Shown piece by piece: positions 8,187-16,273 of a DNA stretch of 64,000 bases. The notes under the pieces are model-generated. The model saw only the letters and a list, made by a program, of their open reading frames with translations, made no database searches and was not told where the DNA came from. Position numbers and translations under genes: made by a program. Each line of letters begins with the position of its first letter. Position 1 is the first letter of the stretch. Origin of the DNA: Microbacterium sp. Leaf288. GTDB lineage: Bacteria; Actinomycetota; Actinomycetes; Actinomycetales; Microbacteriaceae. Location: positions 216,398-280,397 of the forward strand of contig NZ_LMNI01000013.1 of the NCBI RefSeq assembly GCF_001422925.1. Direction: 5' to 3'.

Positions 8187-9338
8187 ATGACGCTGAAGAG
8201 AGACATCTACGACGAGGACCACGAGCAGTTCCGAGAGGTGGTGCGAGCGTTCGTCGAGCAGTACGCCAGGCCGAACGCCGACCGTTGGAGCGCCGAGGGC
8301 AAGGTCGACCGATGGCTGTTCACGAAGGCGGCGGAGGCCGGCATCCTCGGCTTCGCGATCCCGGAGCAGTACGGCGGCGGTGGGGCCGACGACTTCCGGT
8401 TCCACGCGATCATGGGCGAGGAGCTCGCGCACAACCCGGTGTCGGACGGCATGGCGGGCATCGCGCTGTCGAACGACATCGTGATCCCGTACTTCACCGA
8501 TCTCACGAATGACGAGCAGAAGCAGCGGTGGCTCCCCGGCATCGCTGCGGGCGAGCTCATCGTCGCGGTGGCGATGACCGAGCCGGGCACGGGCAGCGAC
8601 CTGGCGGGCATCCGCACCTCCGCCGTGCGTGACGGCGACGACTACATCGTCAACGGCACGAAGATCTTCATCTCGAACGGACAGAACGCCGACCTCGTCG
8701 TGACCGCCGTGCGCACGAGCGACGACCCGCACCGCGGGCTCAGCCTGCTGGTGATCGAGACCGATACCCCCGGCTTCTCGCGCGGGCGCAACCTCGAGAA
8801 GGTGGGGCTGCACGCGCAGGACACCAGCGAGCTCGTCTTCGAAGACGTGCGGGTGCCGGCCGCGAACCTGCTCGGACCCGAGGGCGCCGGTTTCATCGGG
8901 CTGATGCGCAATCTTCCCCAGGAGCGCCTGTCGATCGCGGCCGCGGCGGTCGCCGCCAGCGAGGGCGTGCTCGAGCGCACGCTCACCTACGTCACGGACC
9001 GCAAGGCCTTCGGCAAGCCGATCGGGTCGTTCCAGAACACCCGGTTCGAGCTGGCCGACATGGTGACGGCGACCGATGTCAGCCGCGCGTACATCGACCG
9101 GTGCATCCGCCTGCACTCGGCCGGCGAGCTGTCGGCCGAGGACGCCGCGGCTGCCAAGTTCTGGACCACGGAGCAGCTCGTGCAGGTGGTGAACCGCTGC
9201 CTGCAGCTGCACGGCGGCTACGGCTACATGCGCGAGTACCGCATCGCGCGCGACTACGAGGACGCGCGCATCACGACCATCTACGGCGGCACGACCGAGA
9301 TCATGAAAGAGATCGTCGGCCGGGGCCTCGGACTGTGA
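8187..9338 (+). CDS. Acyl-CoA dehydrogenase (FadE-like)
   Basis: A 383-residue FAD-dependent acyl-CoA dehydrogenase performing alpha,beta-oxidation of an acyl-CoA. Signatures: AMTEPGTGSD, YIVNGTKIFISNG, the central loop DTPGFSRGRNLEKVG, and the C-terminal YGGTTEIMKEIVGRGL with the Glu typically used as catalytic base in short- and medium-chain enzymes. The ATG at 8187 has GGAGG 8 nt upstream, so the in-frame ATG at 8154 is not needed. First gene of the plus-strand operon: dehydrogenase, thiolase, FadB-like fusion, nitronate monooxygenase-like. Only 11 nt separate it from the thiolase. Confidence 0.93.
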   Translation: MTLKRDIYDEDHEQFREVVRAFVEQYARPNADRWSAEGKVDRWLFTKAAEAGILGFAIPEQYGGGGADDFRFHAIMGEELAHNPVSDGMAGIALSNDIVIPYFTDLTNDEQKQRWLPGIAAGELIVAVAMTEPGTGSDLAGIRTSAVRDGDDYIVNGTKIFISNGQNADLVVTAVRTSDDPHRGLSLLVIETDTPGFSRGRNLEKVGLHAQDTSELVFEDVRVPAANLLGPEGAGFIGLMRNLPQERLSIAAAAVAASEGVLERTLTYVTDRKAFGKPIGSFQNTRFELADMVTATDVSRAYIDRCIRLHSAGELSAEDAAAAKFWTTEQLVQVVNRCLQLHGGYGYMREYRIARDYEDARITTIYGGTTEIMKEIVGRGLGL

Positions 9339-9349
9339 GGAGAGACCAC

Positions 9350-10552
9350 ATGGCTGACGCCTACATCTACGACGCCGTGCGCACGCCCCGCGGCAAGAAC
9401 CGCGGCGGCGCGCTGCACGGCACCAAGCCCGTCGACCTCGTCGTGGGGCTCATCCACGCCGTCCTCGAGCGCAACCCGGGGGTCGACCCCGCGCTCATCG
9501 ACGACATCGTGCTCGGCGTGGTGTCGCCGATCGGCGAGCAGGGCGGCGACATCGCGCGCACCGCGGCGCTCGTCGCAGGCCTGCCCGAGACGGTGGCCGG
9601 CGTGCAGCTCAACCGCTTCTGCGCGTCGGGCCTCGAGGCCGTCAACGTGGCGGCGCAGAAGGTCGCCTCCGGCTTCGAGGACCTCGTGCTCGCCGGCGGC
9701 GTCGAGTCGATGTCTCGCGTGCCGATCGGCTCGGACGGCGGCGCCTACGCGCAGGACCCGACCACCAACTACGACCTGTACTTCGTGCCGCAGGGCATCG
9801 GCGCCGACCTCATCGCCACCCTCGAGGGCTTCTCGCGCGACGACGTCGACGCGTACGCCGCCGAGTCGCAGCGCCGTGCCGACACCGCGTGGCGCGAGGG
9901 GCGGTTCGAGGGATCCGTCGTGCCGGTGCGCGACCAGAACGGCGTGACGCTGCTCGACACCGACGAGCACCGCCGCCCCGACACCTCGGGCCTCGGAAAC
10001 CTCCCCGCGGCCTTCGAGGCGCTGGGCGAGAACGCGGGCTTCGACGCCGTGGCGACGCAGAAGTACCACGCCGTCGAGCGCATCGATCACGTCCACACCG
10101 CGGGCAACTCGTCGGGCATCGTCGACGGCGCCGCACTCATGCTGATCGGCAGCAAGGAGGCCGGCGAGCGGCTCGGGCTCACTCCGCGCGCCCGCATCGT
10201 GTCGACCGCCGTCACGGGCTCCGAGCCGACGATCATGCTCACCGGCCCGACCCCCGCGACGCTCAAGGCGCTCGAACGGGCGGGGCTCGCAGCATCCGAT
10301 ATCGATCTCTTCGAGCTCAACGAGGCGTTCGCCGCCGTCGTCATGAAGTGGATGAAGGATCTCGACATCCCGCACGACAAGGTCAACGTCAACGGCGGCG
10401 CCATCGCGCTGGGGCATCCGCTCGGCGCAACGGGCGCGATGATCCTCGGCACCCTGCTCGACGAGCTCGAGCGCCGCGACCAGAAGCGCGGCCTCGCGAC
10501 GCTGTGCGTCGGCGCCGGTATGGGCATCGCCACCGTCATCGAGCGGGTCTGA
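9350..10552 (+). CDS. fadA: Acetyl-CoA C-acyltransferase (FadA-like thiolase)
   Basis: A 400-residue degradative thiolase and likely partner of the FadB-like protein encoded next. Nucleophile Cys91 in NRFCASGLEAV, NEAFAA, GGAIALGHPLGATG (His356) and CVGAGMG (Cys386) are all intact. The start follows GAGGAGA that overlaps the stop of the preceding dehydrogenase. Together with the downstream hydratase/dehydrogenase it gives a complete beta-oxidation cycle releasing acetyl-CoA. It is clearly a different paralogue from the thiolase at 3681-4859 (different NRFCASG and DRQCGSS contexts), so the region carries two thiolases with perhaps different chain specificity. Confidence 0.93.
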   Translation: MADAYIYDAVRTPRGKNRGGALHGTKPVDLVVGLIHAVLERNPGVDPALIDDIVLGVVSPIGEQGGDIARTAALVAGLPETVAGVQLNRFCASGLEAVNVAAQKVASGFEDLVLAGGVESMSRVPIGSDGGAYAQDPTTNYDLYFVPQGIGADLIATLEGFSRDDVDAYAAESQRRADTAWREGRFEGSVVPVRDQNGVTLLDTDEHRRPDTSGLGNLPAAFEALGENAGFDAVATQKYHAVERIDHVHTAGNSSGIVDGAALMLIGSKEAGERLGLTPRARIVSTAVTGSEPTIMLTGPTPATLKALERAGLAASDIDLFELNEAFAAVVMKWMKDLDIPHDKVNVNGGAIALGHPLGATGAMILGTLLDELERRDQKRGLATLCVGAGMGIATVIERV

Positions 10553-10592
10553 GCCGCATCCGCCTGGACCGATTCACGGAAAGAGAACACCT

Positions 10593-12782
10593 ATGAGCAC
10601 CACGATCGACGACACGACCGTGTACCAGGGATACGCGTGGGAGCAGGATGCCGACGGCGACGTCGTCATCACCCTCGACGACCCCGACAGCAGCGTCAAC
10701 ACCATGAACCCGCACTTCGTCACGGCGCTGAAGGCGACAGCCGACCGGCTCGAAGCGGAGCGCGACGACGTCCGCGGGGTCATCCTGGTGTCGGCGAAGA
10801 AGAGCTGGTTCGCCGGCGGCGACTTGAACCTGCTGCGCGCCGCGGACCCTTCGCGGGCCGCGGAGGAGACGGCCCACATCGACGCCGTCAAGGCTGACCT
10901 GCGCCGCCTCGAGGTGCTCGGAAAGCCCGTCGTCGCGGCGATGAACGGCACGGCGCTCGGCGGCGGCCTCGAGGTCGCCCTCGCGGCGCACCATCGCATC
11001 GCCGCCGACGTGCGCGGCGCGCAGTTCGGAGTGCCCGAGGTGTCGCTCGGCCTCCTGCCCGGCGGCGGCGGCATCACGCGCCTCGTGCGCATGCTCGGGC
11101 TGCAGAAGGCGCTGACCGACGTCATCCTGCCGGCGACGAAGTTCTCGCCGTCGGACGCCCTCGCGGTGGGCATCGTCGACGAGCTCGTGCCGTCGGCGGA
11201 CGAGCTCGTGCCGGCCGCCAAGGCGTGGATCGCCGCGAACCCGGCGCCCGTGAAGCCGTGGGATGCGAAGGGCTTCCGCATCCCGGGCGGCGCGCCGAAC
11301 TCGCCGTCGCTCGCGGGTGCACTGCCGGCGTTCCCGGCCTCGCTGCGCAAGCAGCTGAAGGGCGCGCCGCTTCCCGCACCCCGCGCGGCGATGGCCGCGG
11401 CGGTCGAGGGCGCGTACGTCGACTTCGAGACGGCGTCGAAGGTCGAGACCCGCTACCTCGTCGAGCTCACCCACGGCCAGGTCGCGAAGAACATGATCAA
11501 GGCGTTCTTCTTCGATCTCGGGCACATCAACGCCGGGGGTTCGCGCCCGGGCGGCTTCCCGAAGTACCGGGCGAAGAAGGTCGGCGTGATCGGCGCGGGC
11601 ATGATGGGCGCCGCGATCGCGTACGTGTCGGCGAAGGCGGGCATCGAAGTGGTGCTGAAGGACGTCACCCTCGAGGCGGCCGAGAAGGGCAAGGACTACT
11701 CGCGGGCGCTGGAGGACAAGGCGCTCGCGCGGGGGCGCACGACGGCCTCGACCTCCGAGGCGCTGCTGGCGCGCATCACGCCGACCGCCGACCCCGCCGA
11801 CTTCGCCGGCGTGGACTTCGTGATCGAGGCCGTGTTCGAATCGGTGCCCGTCAAGCAGGGCGTGTTCCAGGAGATCCAGCACCTCGTCGAGCCCGATGCG
11901 GTGCTCGGCTCGAACACCTCGACGCTGCCGATCACGCTGCTCGCCGAGGGCGTGGAGCGCACCGACGATGTCATCGGCATCCACTTCTTCTCCCCTGTCG
12001 ACAAGATGCCGCTCGTCGAGATCGTCCGCGGCCAGCGCACCAGCGACGAGGTGCTCGCGAAGACGTTCGACTACGTCCAGCAGATCCGCAAGACGCCGAT
12101 CGTCGTCAATGACGCCCGCGGCTTCTTCACCTCTCGCGTCATCGGGCGGTTCATCGCCGAGGCGGTCGCCGCGGTCGGCGAGGGCGTCGAGCCCGCGTCG
12201 GTCGAGCAGGCGGCGCTGCAGGCCGGGTACCCGGCGGGCGCGCTGCAGCTCCTCGACGAGCTGACCATCTCGCTGTCACGCAAGATCCGCCTCGAGACGC
12301 GCGCCGCCGAAGAGGCCTCCGGAGCGGTGTGGGTGGAGCATCCGTCCGAAGCGGTGATGGACTGGATGGTCCTCGACGCCGAGCGCCCCGGGCGGCGCGC
12401 CGGCGGCGGCTTCTACGAGTACGACGAGTCGGGCCGGCGCGTCGGCATCTGGCGGGGCCTGCGCGAGAAGTACGGCTCGGGGCGCACGGTGCTCCCCTTC
12501 GAGGACCTGCAGGAACGGATGCTGTTCGCCGAGGCCCTCGACACCGTCGCGTGCCTCGACGCCGGCGTGCTCACCTCGGTGCCCGACGCCAACATCGGGT
12601 CGATCTACGGCATCGGCTTCCCGGCGTGGACCGGTGGGGTGCTCCAGTACATCAACCAGTACGAGGGCGGGCTGGACGGCTTCATCGCCCGGTCTCGCGA
12701 GCTCGCCGAGCGCTACGGCGACCGGTTCCTTCCGCCGGCCTCGCTGATCGCCAAGGCCGAGGCGGGTGAGATCTATGAGTGA
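10593..12782 (+). CDS. fadB: FadB-like fusion: enoyl-CoA hydratase plus 3-hydroxyacyl-CoA dehydrogenase
   Basis: A 729-residue bifunctional beta-oxidation protein. Residues about 10-200 are a crotonase domain: oxyanion-hole segment KSWFAGGDLN (about residue 70), GTALGGGLEVAL, and FGVPEVSLGLLPGGGG with the catalytic Glu region. A NAD-binding Rossmann domain follows from about residue 328 (VGVIGAGMMGAAIAY), then HFFSPVDKMPLVEIV and the C-terminal dimerisation part NDARGFFTSRVIGRF. The start follows GAAAGAGA. Its last 8 nt overlap the start of the nitronate monooxygenase-like gene. It hydrates trans-2-enoyl-CoA and oxidises the L-3-hydroxyacyl-CoA for the thiolase encoded just upstream. Confidence 0.94.
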   Translation: MSTTIDDTTVYQGYAWEQDADGDVVITLDDPDSSVNTMNPHFVTALKATADRLEAERDDVRGVILVSAKKSWFAGGDLNLLRAADPSRAAEETAHIDAVKADLRRLEVLGKPVVAAMNGTALGGGLEVALAAHHRIAADVRGAQFGVPEVSLGLLPGGGGITRLVRMLGLQKALTDVILPATKFSPSDALAVGIVDELVPSADELVPAAKAWIAANPAPVKPWDAKGFRIPGGAPNSPSLAGALPAFPASLRKQLKGAPLPAPRAAMAAAVEGAYVDFETASKVETRYLVELTHGQVAKNMIKAFFFDLGHINAGGSRPGGFPKYRAKKVGVIGAGMMGAAIAYVSAKAGIEVVLKDVTLEAAEKGKDYSRALEDKALARGRTTASTSEALLARITPTADPADFAGVDFVIEAVFESVPVKQGVFQEIQHLVEPDAVLGSNTSTLPITLLAEGVERTDDVIGIHFFSPVDKMPLVEIVRGQRTSDEVLAKTFDYVQQIRKTPIVVNDARGFFTSRVIGRFIAEAVAAVGEGVEPASVEQAALQAGYPAGALQLLDELTISLSRKIRLETRAAEEASGAVWVEHPSEAVMDWMVLDAERPGRRAGGGFYEYDESGRRVGIWRGLREKYGSGRTVLPFEDLQERMLFAEALDTVACLDAGVLTSVPDANIGSIYGIGFPAWTGGVLQYINQYEGGLDGFIARSRELAERYGDRFLPPASLIAKAEAGEIYE

Positions 12783-13770
12783 CACGACGCTCGCCGAGCC
12801 GCGACTCAAGACCCGCTTCACCGAGGCGCTCGGCATCGAGCACCCCGTGGTGCAGGGCGGCATGATGTGGGTCGGCCGGGCCGAGCTCGCCGCAGCCGTC
12901 TCGGAGGCCGGCGGCCTCGGCATGATCACCGCCCTGACCCAGCCGACACCGGCCGATCTCGTGAACGAGATCGAGCGCGCGCGGACGCTGACCGACAAGC
13001 CGTTCGGCGTGAACCTCACGATCCTGCCGTCGATCAGCCCACCGCCGTACGACGAGTACCGCCGCGCCATCGTCGACGCGGGCGTGACGATCGTCGAGAC
13101 GGCCGGCGCCAACCCCGAGCCGCACATGGAGATGTTCCGCGAGCATGGCGTGCGGGTCATCCACAAGTGCACGTCGGTGCGGCACGCCGTCAAGGCGGAG
13201 AAGGTCGGCGTCACGGCGGTGTCGATCGACGGGTTCGAGTGCGCCGGGCACCCGGGCGAGGACGACGTGCCGGGGCTCGTCCTGATCCCGGCCGCGGCCG
13301 ATGCCCTCAGCATCCCGTTCATCGCCTCCGGAGGGTTCGCCGACGGCCGCGGTCTCGCGGCGGCCCTCGTGCTCGGTGCGGACGGCGTGAACATGGGCTC
13401 GCGGTTCATGTGCACCGAGGAGTCGCCCGTGTCACAGGCGGTGAAGGAGCGCATCGTCCAGGCGAGCGAGCTCGACACGAACCTCATCTTCCGGTCGCTG
13501 CGCAACACCGCGCGCGTCGCGAAGAACGCCGTGTCGGACGAAGTGGTGCGCATCCTCGCCGAGGGCGGGCAGTTCCCCGATGTGCGCGACCTCGTCGCCG
13601 GCGCCCGCGGCCGCAAGGTCTTCGAGAACGGCGACCTCGACGCCGGCATCTGGACCGTGGGCCAGGTGCAGGGCCTGATCCACGACATCCCGCCCGCCGG
13701 CGAGGTCGTCCGCCACACGGTGTCGCAGGCCCACGCGGTGCTGTCGCAGCGCCTGTCGCTGTTCACCTGA
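12775..13770 (+). CDS. Nitronate monooxygenase / 2-nitropropane dioxygenase family flavoprotein
   Basis: A 331-residue FMN TIM-barrel protein of the PF03060 family. It has the opening EHPVVQGGMMWVG, the conserved GFECAGHPGEDD with the usual active-site His, IASGGFADGRG and GADGVNMGSRF for phosphate binding. The ATG overlaps the end of the FadB-like gene, so it belongs to the beta-oxidation operon. Family members oxidise alkyl nitronates, but many actinobacterial copies sit in acyl-CoA operons and may act as oxidoreductases on unsaturated acyl-CoAs; which applies here is open. A strong hairpin follows 17 nt after the stop. Confidence 0.85.
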   Translation: MSDTTLAEPRLKTRFTEALGIEHPVVQGGMMWVGRAELAAAVSEAGGLGMITALTQPTPADLVNEIERARTLTDKPFGVNLTILPSISPPPYDEYRRAIVDAGVTIVETAGANPEPHMEMFREHGVRVIHKCTSVRHAVKAEKVGVTAVSIDGFECAGHPGEDDVPGLVLIPAAADALSIPFIASGGFADGRGLAAALVLGADGVNMGSRFMCTEESPVSQAVKERIVQASELDTNLIFRSLRNTARVAKNAVSDEVVRILAEGGQFPDVRDLVAGARGRKVFENGDLDAGIWTVGQVQGLIHDIPPAGEVVRHTVSQAHAVLSQRLSLFT

Positions 13771-13787
13771 CGGCGGACTCCCCCCGC

Positions 13788-13820
13788 GGGACGGATGCCT
13801 CGTCCCGAGGCATCCGTCCC
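13788..13820 (+). terminator. Hairpin terminator after the beta-oxidation operon
   Basis: A perfect 15-bp inverted repeat (GGGACGGATGCCTCG, loop TCC, then its complement) starts 17 nt after the stop at 13770. It lacks a U-tract, as is common in high-GC actinobacteria. Both arms contain the window-wide hexamer GGATGC/GCATCC. Confidence 0.7.
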
Positions 13821-13842
13821 CCTCGCTGTCCCGAGCCCCGCT

Positions 13843-13972
13843 CCGCAGTCACAAAGTGCGGCCCACACGGCGTCGCGACCCTCACAAAGCGACTGCGGAA
13901 CAGAGGACGGAACTGTTCCGCAGTCACCTTGTGCGGGCCAGACGGCGCGCGACCCTCACAAAGTGACTGCGG
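13843..13972. repeat. Two tandem palindromic units built from an 18-nt module in alternating orientation
   Basis: Unit 1 (13843-13898) and unit 2 (13918-13972) each start with CCGCAGTCAC and end with its inverted form GACTGCGG. Four copies of a module near CCGCAGTCACTTTGTG alternate in orientation. Within unit 2 the arms pair over 16 nt with one mismatch. The units share the centre (GGCG..CGCGACCCTCACAAAG), so one is a duplicate of the other. They lie between the convergent NMO-like and TetR genes and contain no ORF. They may fold as RNA hairpins or be a genome-dispersed repeat. Confidence 0.75.
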
Positions 13973-14005
13973 AACAGCGGAGGCTGCGGGGTCGACGGGG
14001 CGGGG

Positions 14006-14617
14006 TCAGGCGCCGGCGCCGTGGCGGACGAGGTCCTGGGTCTGGCGGACGAGGTCGTCGAGGCTGCGGGTGCGGGGGTTCCACCACTCCACGGCCCAGT
14101 TCATGGACCCCAGGAGCAGCAGGCGGAAGATGTTGATGTCGAGGTCGGGCCGGAGCTGGCCGGCATCCTGGGCGGCGTGGAAGAGGTCGCGCCAGATGCG
14201 GCTGTAGGACGCCTCTTCGGCGGCGGGGCGCACGCGCAGGTGCTCGGGCACCTGCCCCGCGTTGCGGACGGACGCCGTCGTGTAGTCCGAGATCTGCAGC
14301 TCGTAGCGCAGGTGCGCGTCGACCGCCGCGAGGATGCGGTCGAGGGGCGTGGCGTCGTCGGGCAACGCCGCGATCACCTCTTCGACGTGCACGCGCACGC
14401 GGTGCGCGCCGGCCCACATCACCTCTTCGACGAGGTCGTCGCGCGAGCCGAAGTAGTAGTAGATCGCGGGGGCCTGCACCCCGGCGACGTCGGCGACGTC
14501 GGTGAGCCTCGTGCCGGCATAGCCCTTGCGGCTGAGCACCTGGGCGGCGGCGTCCAGGATGCGCTGACGCGTGCGCTGCGACTTCGCCGTCGCTCCGTCC
14601 TCGCTGCTCTGCGACAC
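14006..14617 (-). CDS. TetR family transcriptional regulator next to aldehyde dehydrogenase
   Basis: A 203-residue one-domain TetR repressor. The N-terminal helix-turn-helix reads RILDAAAQVLSRKGYAGTRLTDVADVAGVQAPAIYYYFGSRDDL (approximate HTH limits), followed by a helical ligand domain. The GTG at 14617 has GAGAGGGG at good spacing; an in-frame ATG at 14641 has no Shine-Dalgarno site but could be used on a leaderless mRNA. It is divergent from the aldehyde dehydrogenase gene. The perfect inverted repeat GTGAAT-N4-ATTCAC between them is its likely operator. The inducer is unknown, perhaps an aldehyde, acid or acyl-CoA. Confidence 0.88.
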   Translation of the reverse strand: MSQSSEDGATAKSQRTRQRILDAAAQVLSRKGYAGTRLTDVADVAGVQAPAIYYYFGSRDDLVEEVMWAGAHRVRVHVEEVIAALPDDATPLDRILAAVDAHLRYELQISDYTTASVRNAGQVPEHLRVRPAAEEASYSRIWRDLFHAAQDAGQLRPDLDINIFRLLLLGSMNWAVEWWNPRTRSLDDLVRQTQDLVRHGAGA

Positions 14618-14702
14618 CCGGACCCCTCTCGTTCCCCACATTCTAACCAGGATTCGAAAATCTTCGTGCGGACCCTTGCGGCGCGAACACGGCGGCGATA
14701 CT

Positions 14703-14718
14703 GTGAATCGCCATTCAC
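14703..14718. promoter_or_regulatory. Palindromic operator in the TetR/ALDH intergenic region
   Basis: GTGAATCGCCATTCAC is a perfect 6-bp inverted repeat with a 4-nt centre, 50 nt before the aldehyde dehydrogenase start. Size and position fit a TetR dimer site controlling both divergent genes. Confidence 0.6.
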
Positions 14719-14767
14719 TTCCCGTCCTCAACGACGAGTCTCGGCGACGAGATGGAAACGACCCGAC

Positions 14768-16258
14768 ATGACCCTCTTGCACGACGACGGCACGTCCGTC
14801 CTCACCACCACCGACCCCCGCGACGGCAGCCCGATCGCCTCGTACCCCGTGGCGTCCGCCGACGACGTGCGGCGCGCCGTCGAGCGCGCCCGCGAAGCTG
14901 GGGCGTGGTGGGCGGGTCTCTCGTACTCCGAGCGCCGGCGCGTGCTCATCGCGTTCAAGGCGGCCATCGCGCGCGACGCGAAGGCGCTGGCCGCGACGAT
15001 CGCGCGCGAGACCGGCAAGTCCGACGGCGATGCCCTCCTCGAGGTGATGCTCACGCTCGGTCACCTCGACTGGGCGGCGAAGAACGCGGAGCCGGTGCTC
15101 AAGCGGCGCAAGGTCAAGGCGGGGCTCGTGAACTACAACCAGCACGCGACGCTCGGGTACGTGCCCTACGGCGTCGTCGGCGTCATCGGCCCGTGGAACT
15201 ACCCGTTCTACACGCCGATGGGCTCGATCTCGTACGCGCTCGCGGCCGGCAACGCCGTCGTCTTCAAGCCGAGCGAGCTGACACCCGGCACCGCCGTGTG
15301 GGTCGCCGAGAGGTGGCGCGAGGTATGCGACCGGCCGGTGCTCCAGGCCGTGACCGGTGGCCGGGCGACCGGGGCGGATCTGGTGCGTGCGGGCGTCGAC
15401 AAGGTCGCGTTCACCGGCTCGACCGCCAGCGCGAAGAAGGTCATGGCCGCGTGCTCCGAGACCCTCACCCCGCTGGTCGCCGAGTGCGGCGGCAAGGACG
15501 CGCTGATCGTCGCGACGGATGCCGACCTCGACGCCGCGGCCGACTTCATCGCGTTCGGCGCTCTCGGCAACGCGGGTCAGACGTGCGTGGGCGTCGAACG
15601 CGTCTACGTCGAGCAGCGCGTGCGCGATGCCCTCGTCGACAAGGTCGTCGAGCGTGCGAAGCGCATCGTCGTGACCGGCGACGCCCCGACGTACGGGCCG
15701 ATGACCCTCGCCACTCAGACGGATGTCGTCTCCGCCCACGTCGAGGACGCCCTCGCCCGCGGTGGCAGGGCGGTCTTCGGTGGCCCCGAGTCGGTCGCCG
15801 ACCGGACGGTGTCGCCGATCGTGCTCGTCGACGTCCCCGAGGACTCCGACGCCGTGCAGCGCGAGACCTTCGGACCGACCGTGGTCATCAACGCCGTCGC
15901 CGACCTCGACGAAGCCGTCGCCCGCGCCAACGCGACCGAGTACGGACTCGGGGCCGCCGTCTTCACGAAGGACGCGAAGAAGGGCGAGCGCATCGCCGCG
16001 CAGCTGTGCGCCGGCGTCGTCACGATCAACTCCGTGCTCGGCTTCGCGGCCATCGGCGCGCTCCCGTTCGGCGGCGTCAAGGGGTCGGGCTTCGGCCGCA
16101 TCCACGGCGCCGACGGCCTGCGCGAGTTCAGCGTGCCGAAGTCGATCGCGCGCCAGACCCGCAAGGCGGCGCTCAACCTGCTGACGCTCGAGCGCTCCCC
16201 GAAGGACATGCACATGGTCGAGCGCATGATCCCGATGCTCCACGGCAAGGCGCGCTGA
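14768..16258 (+). CDS. NAD(P)-dependent aldehyde dehydrogenase
   Basis: A 496-residue ALDH-superfamily enzyme oxidising an aldehyde to the carboxylic acid. Visible: GPWNYPFYTP (the Asn of the oxyanion hole), FTGSTASAKKV (cofactor), general base Glu239 in ECGGKD and nucleophile Cys273 in NAGQTCVG, with the usual spacing of 34. The C-terminus has PFGGVKGSGFGR. The C-terminal extension (KALNLLTLERS-like, with MVERM) resembles membrane-near fatty-aldehyde dehydrogenases. Start ATG 14768 with a weak GGAAACGA ahead; upstream codons in the same frame do not look coding. It probably feeds the acyl-CoA ligase encoded 1.4 kb downstream. Confidence 0.92.
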   Translation: MTLLHDDGTSVLTTTDPRDGSPIASYPVASADDVRRAVERAREAGAWWAGLSYSERRRVLIAFKAAIARDAKALAATIARETGKSDGDALLEVMLTLGHLDWAAKNAEPVLKRRKVKAGLVNYNQHATLGYVPYGVVGVIGPWNYPFYTPMGSISYALAAGNAVVFKPSELTPGTAVWVAERWREVCDRPVLQAVTGGRATGADLVRAGVDKVAFTGSTASAKKVMAACSETLTPLVAECGGKDALIVATDADLDAAADFIAFGALGNAGQTCVGVERVYVEQRVRDALVDKVVERAKRIVVTGDAPTYGPMTLATQTDVVSAHVEDALARGGRAVFGGPESVADRTVSPIVLVDVPEDSDAVQRETFGPTVVINAVADLDEAVARANATEYGLGAAVFTKDAKKGERIAAQLCAGVVTINSVLGFAAIGALPFGGVKGSGFGRIHGADGLREFSVPKSIARQTRKAALNLLTLERSPKDMHMVERMIPMLHGKAR

Positions 16259-16273
16259 CCCGGCCCCGGGGCG

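Noticed and set aside
3681..13770. The acyl-CoA cluster as a phenylacetate or steroid pathway
   Set aside because: No ring-hydroxylating paa genes, ring-cleavage dioxygenase, Kst/Ksh-type or mce genes are seen.
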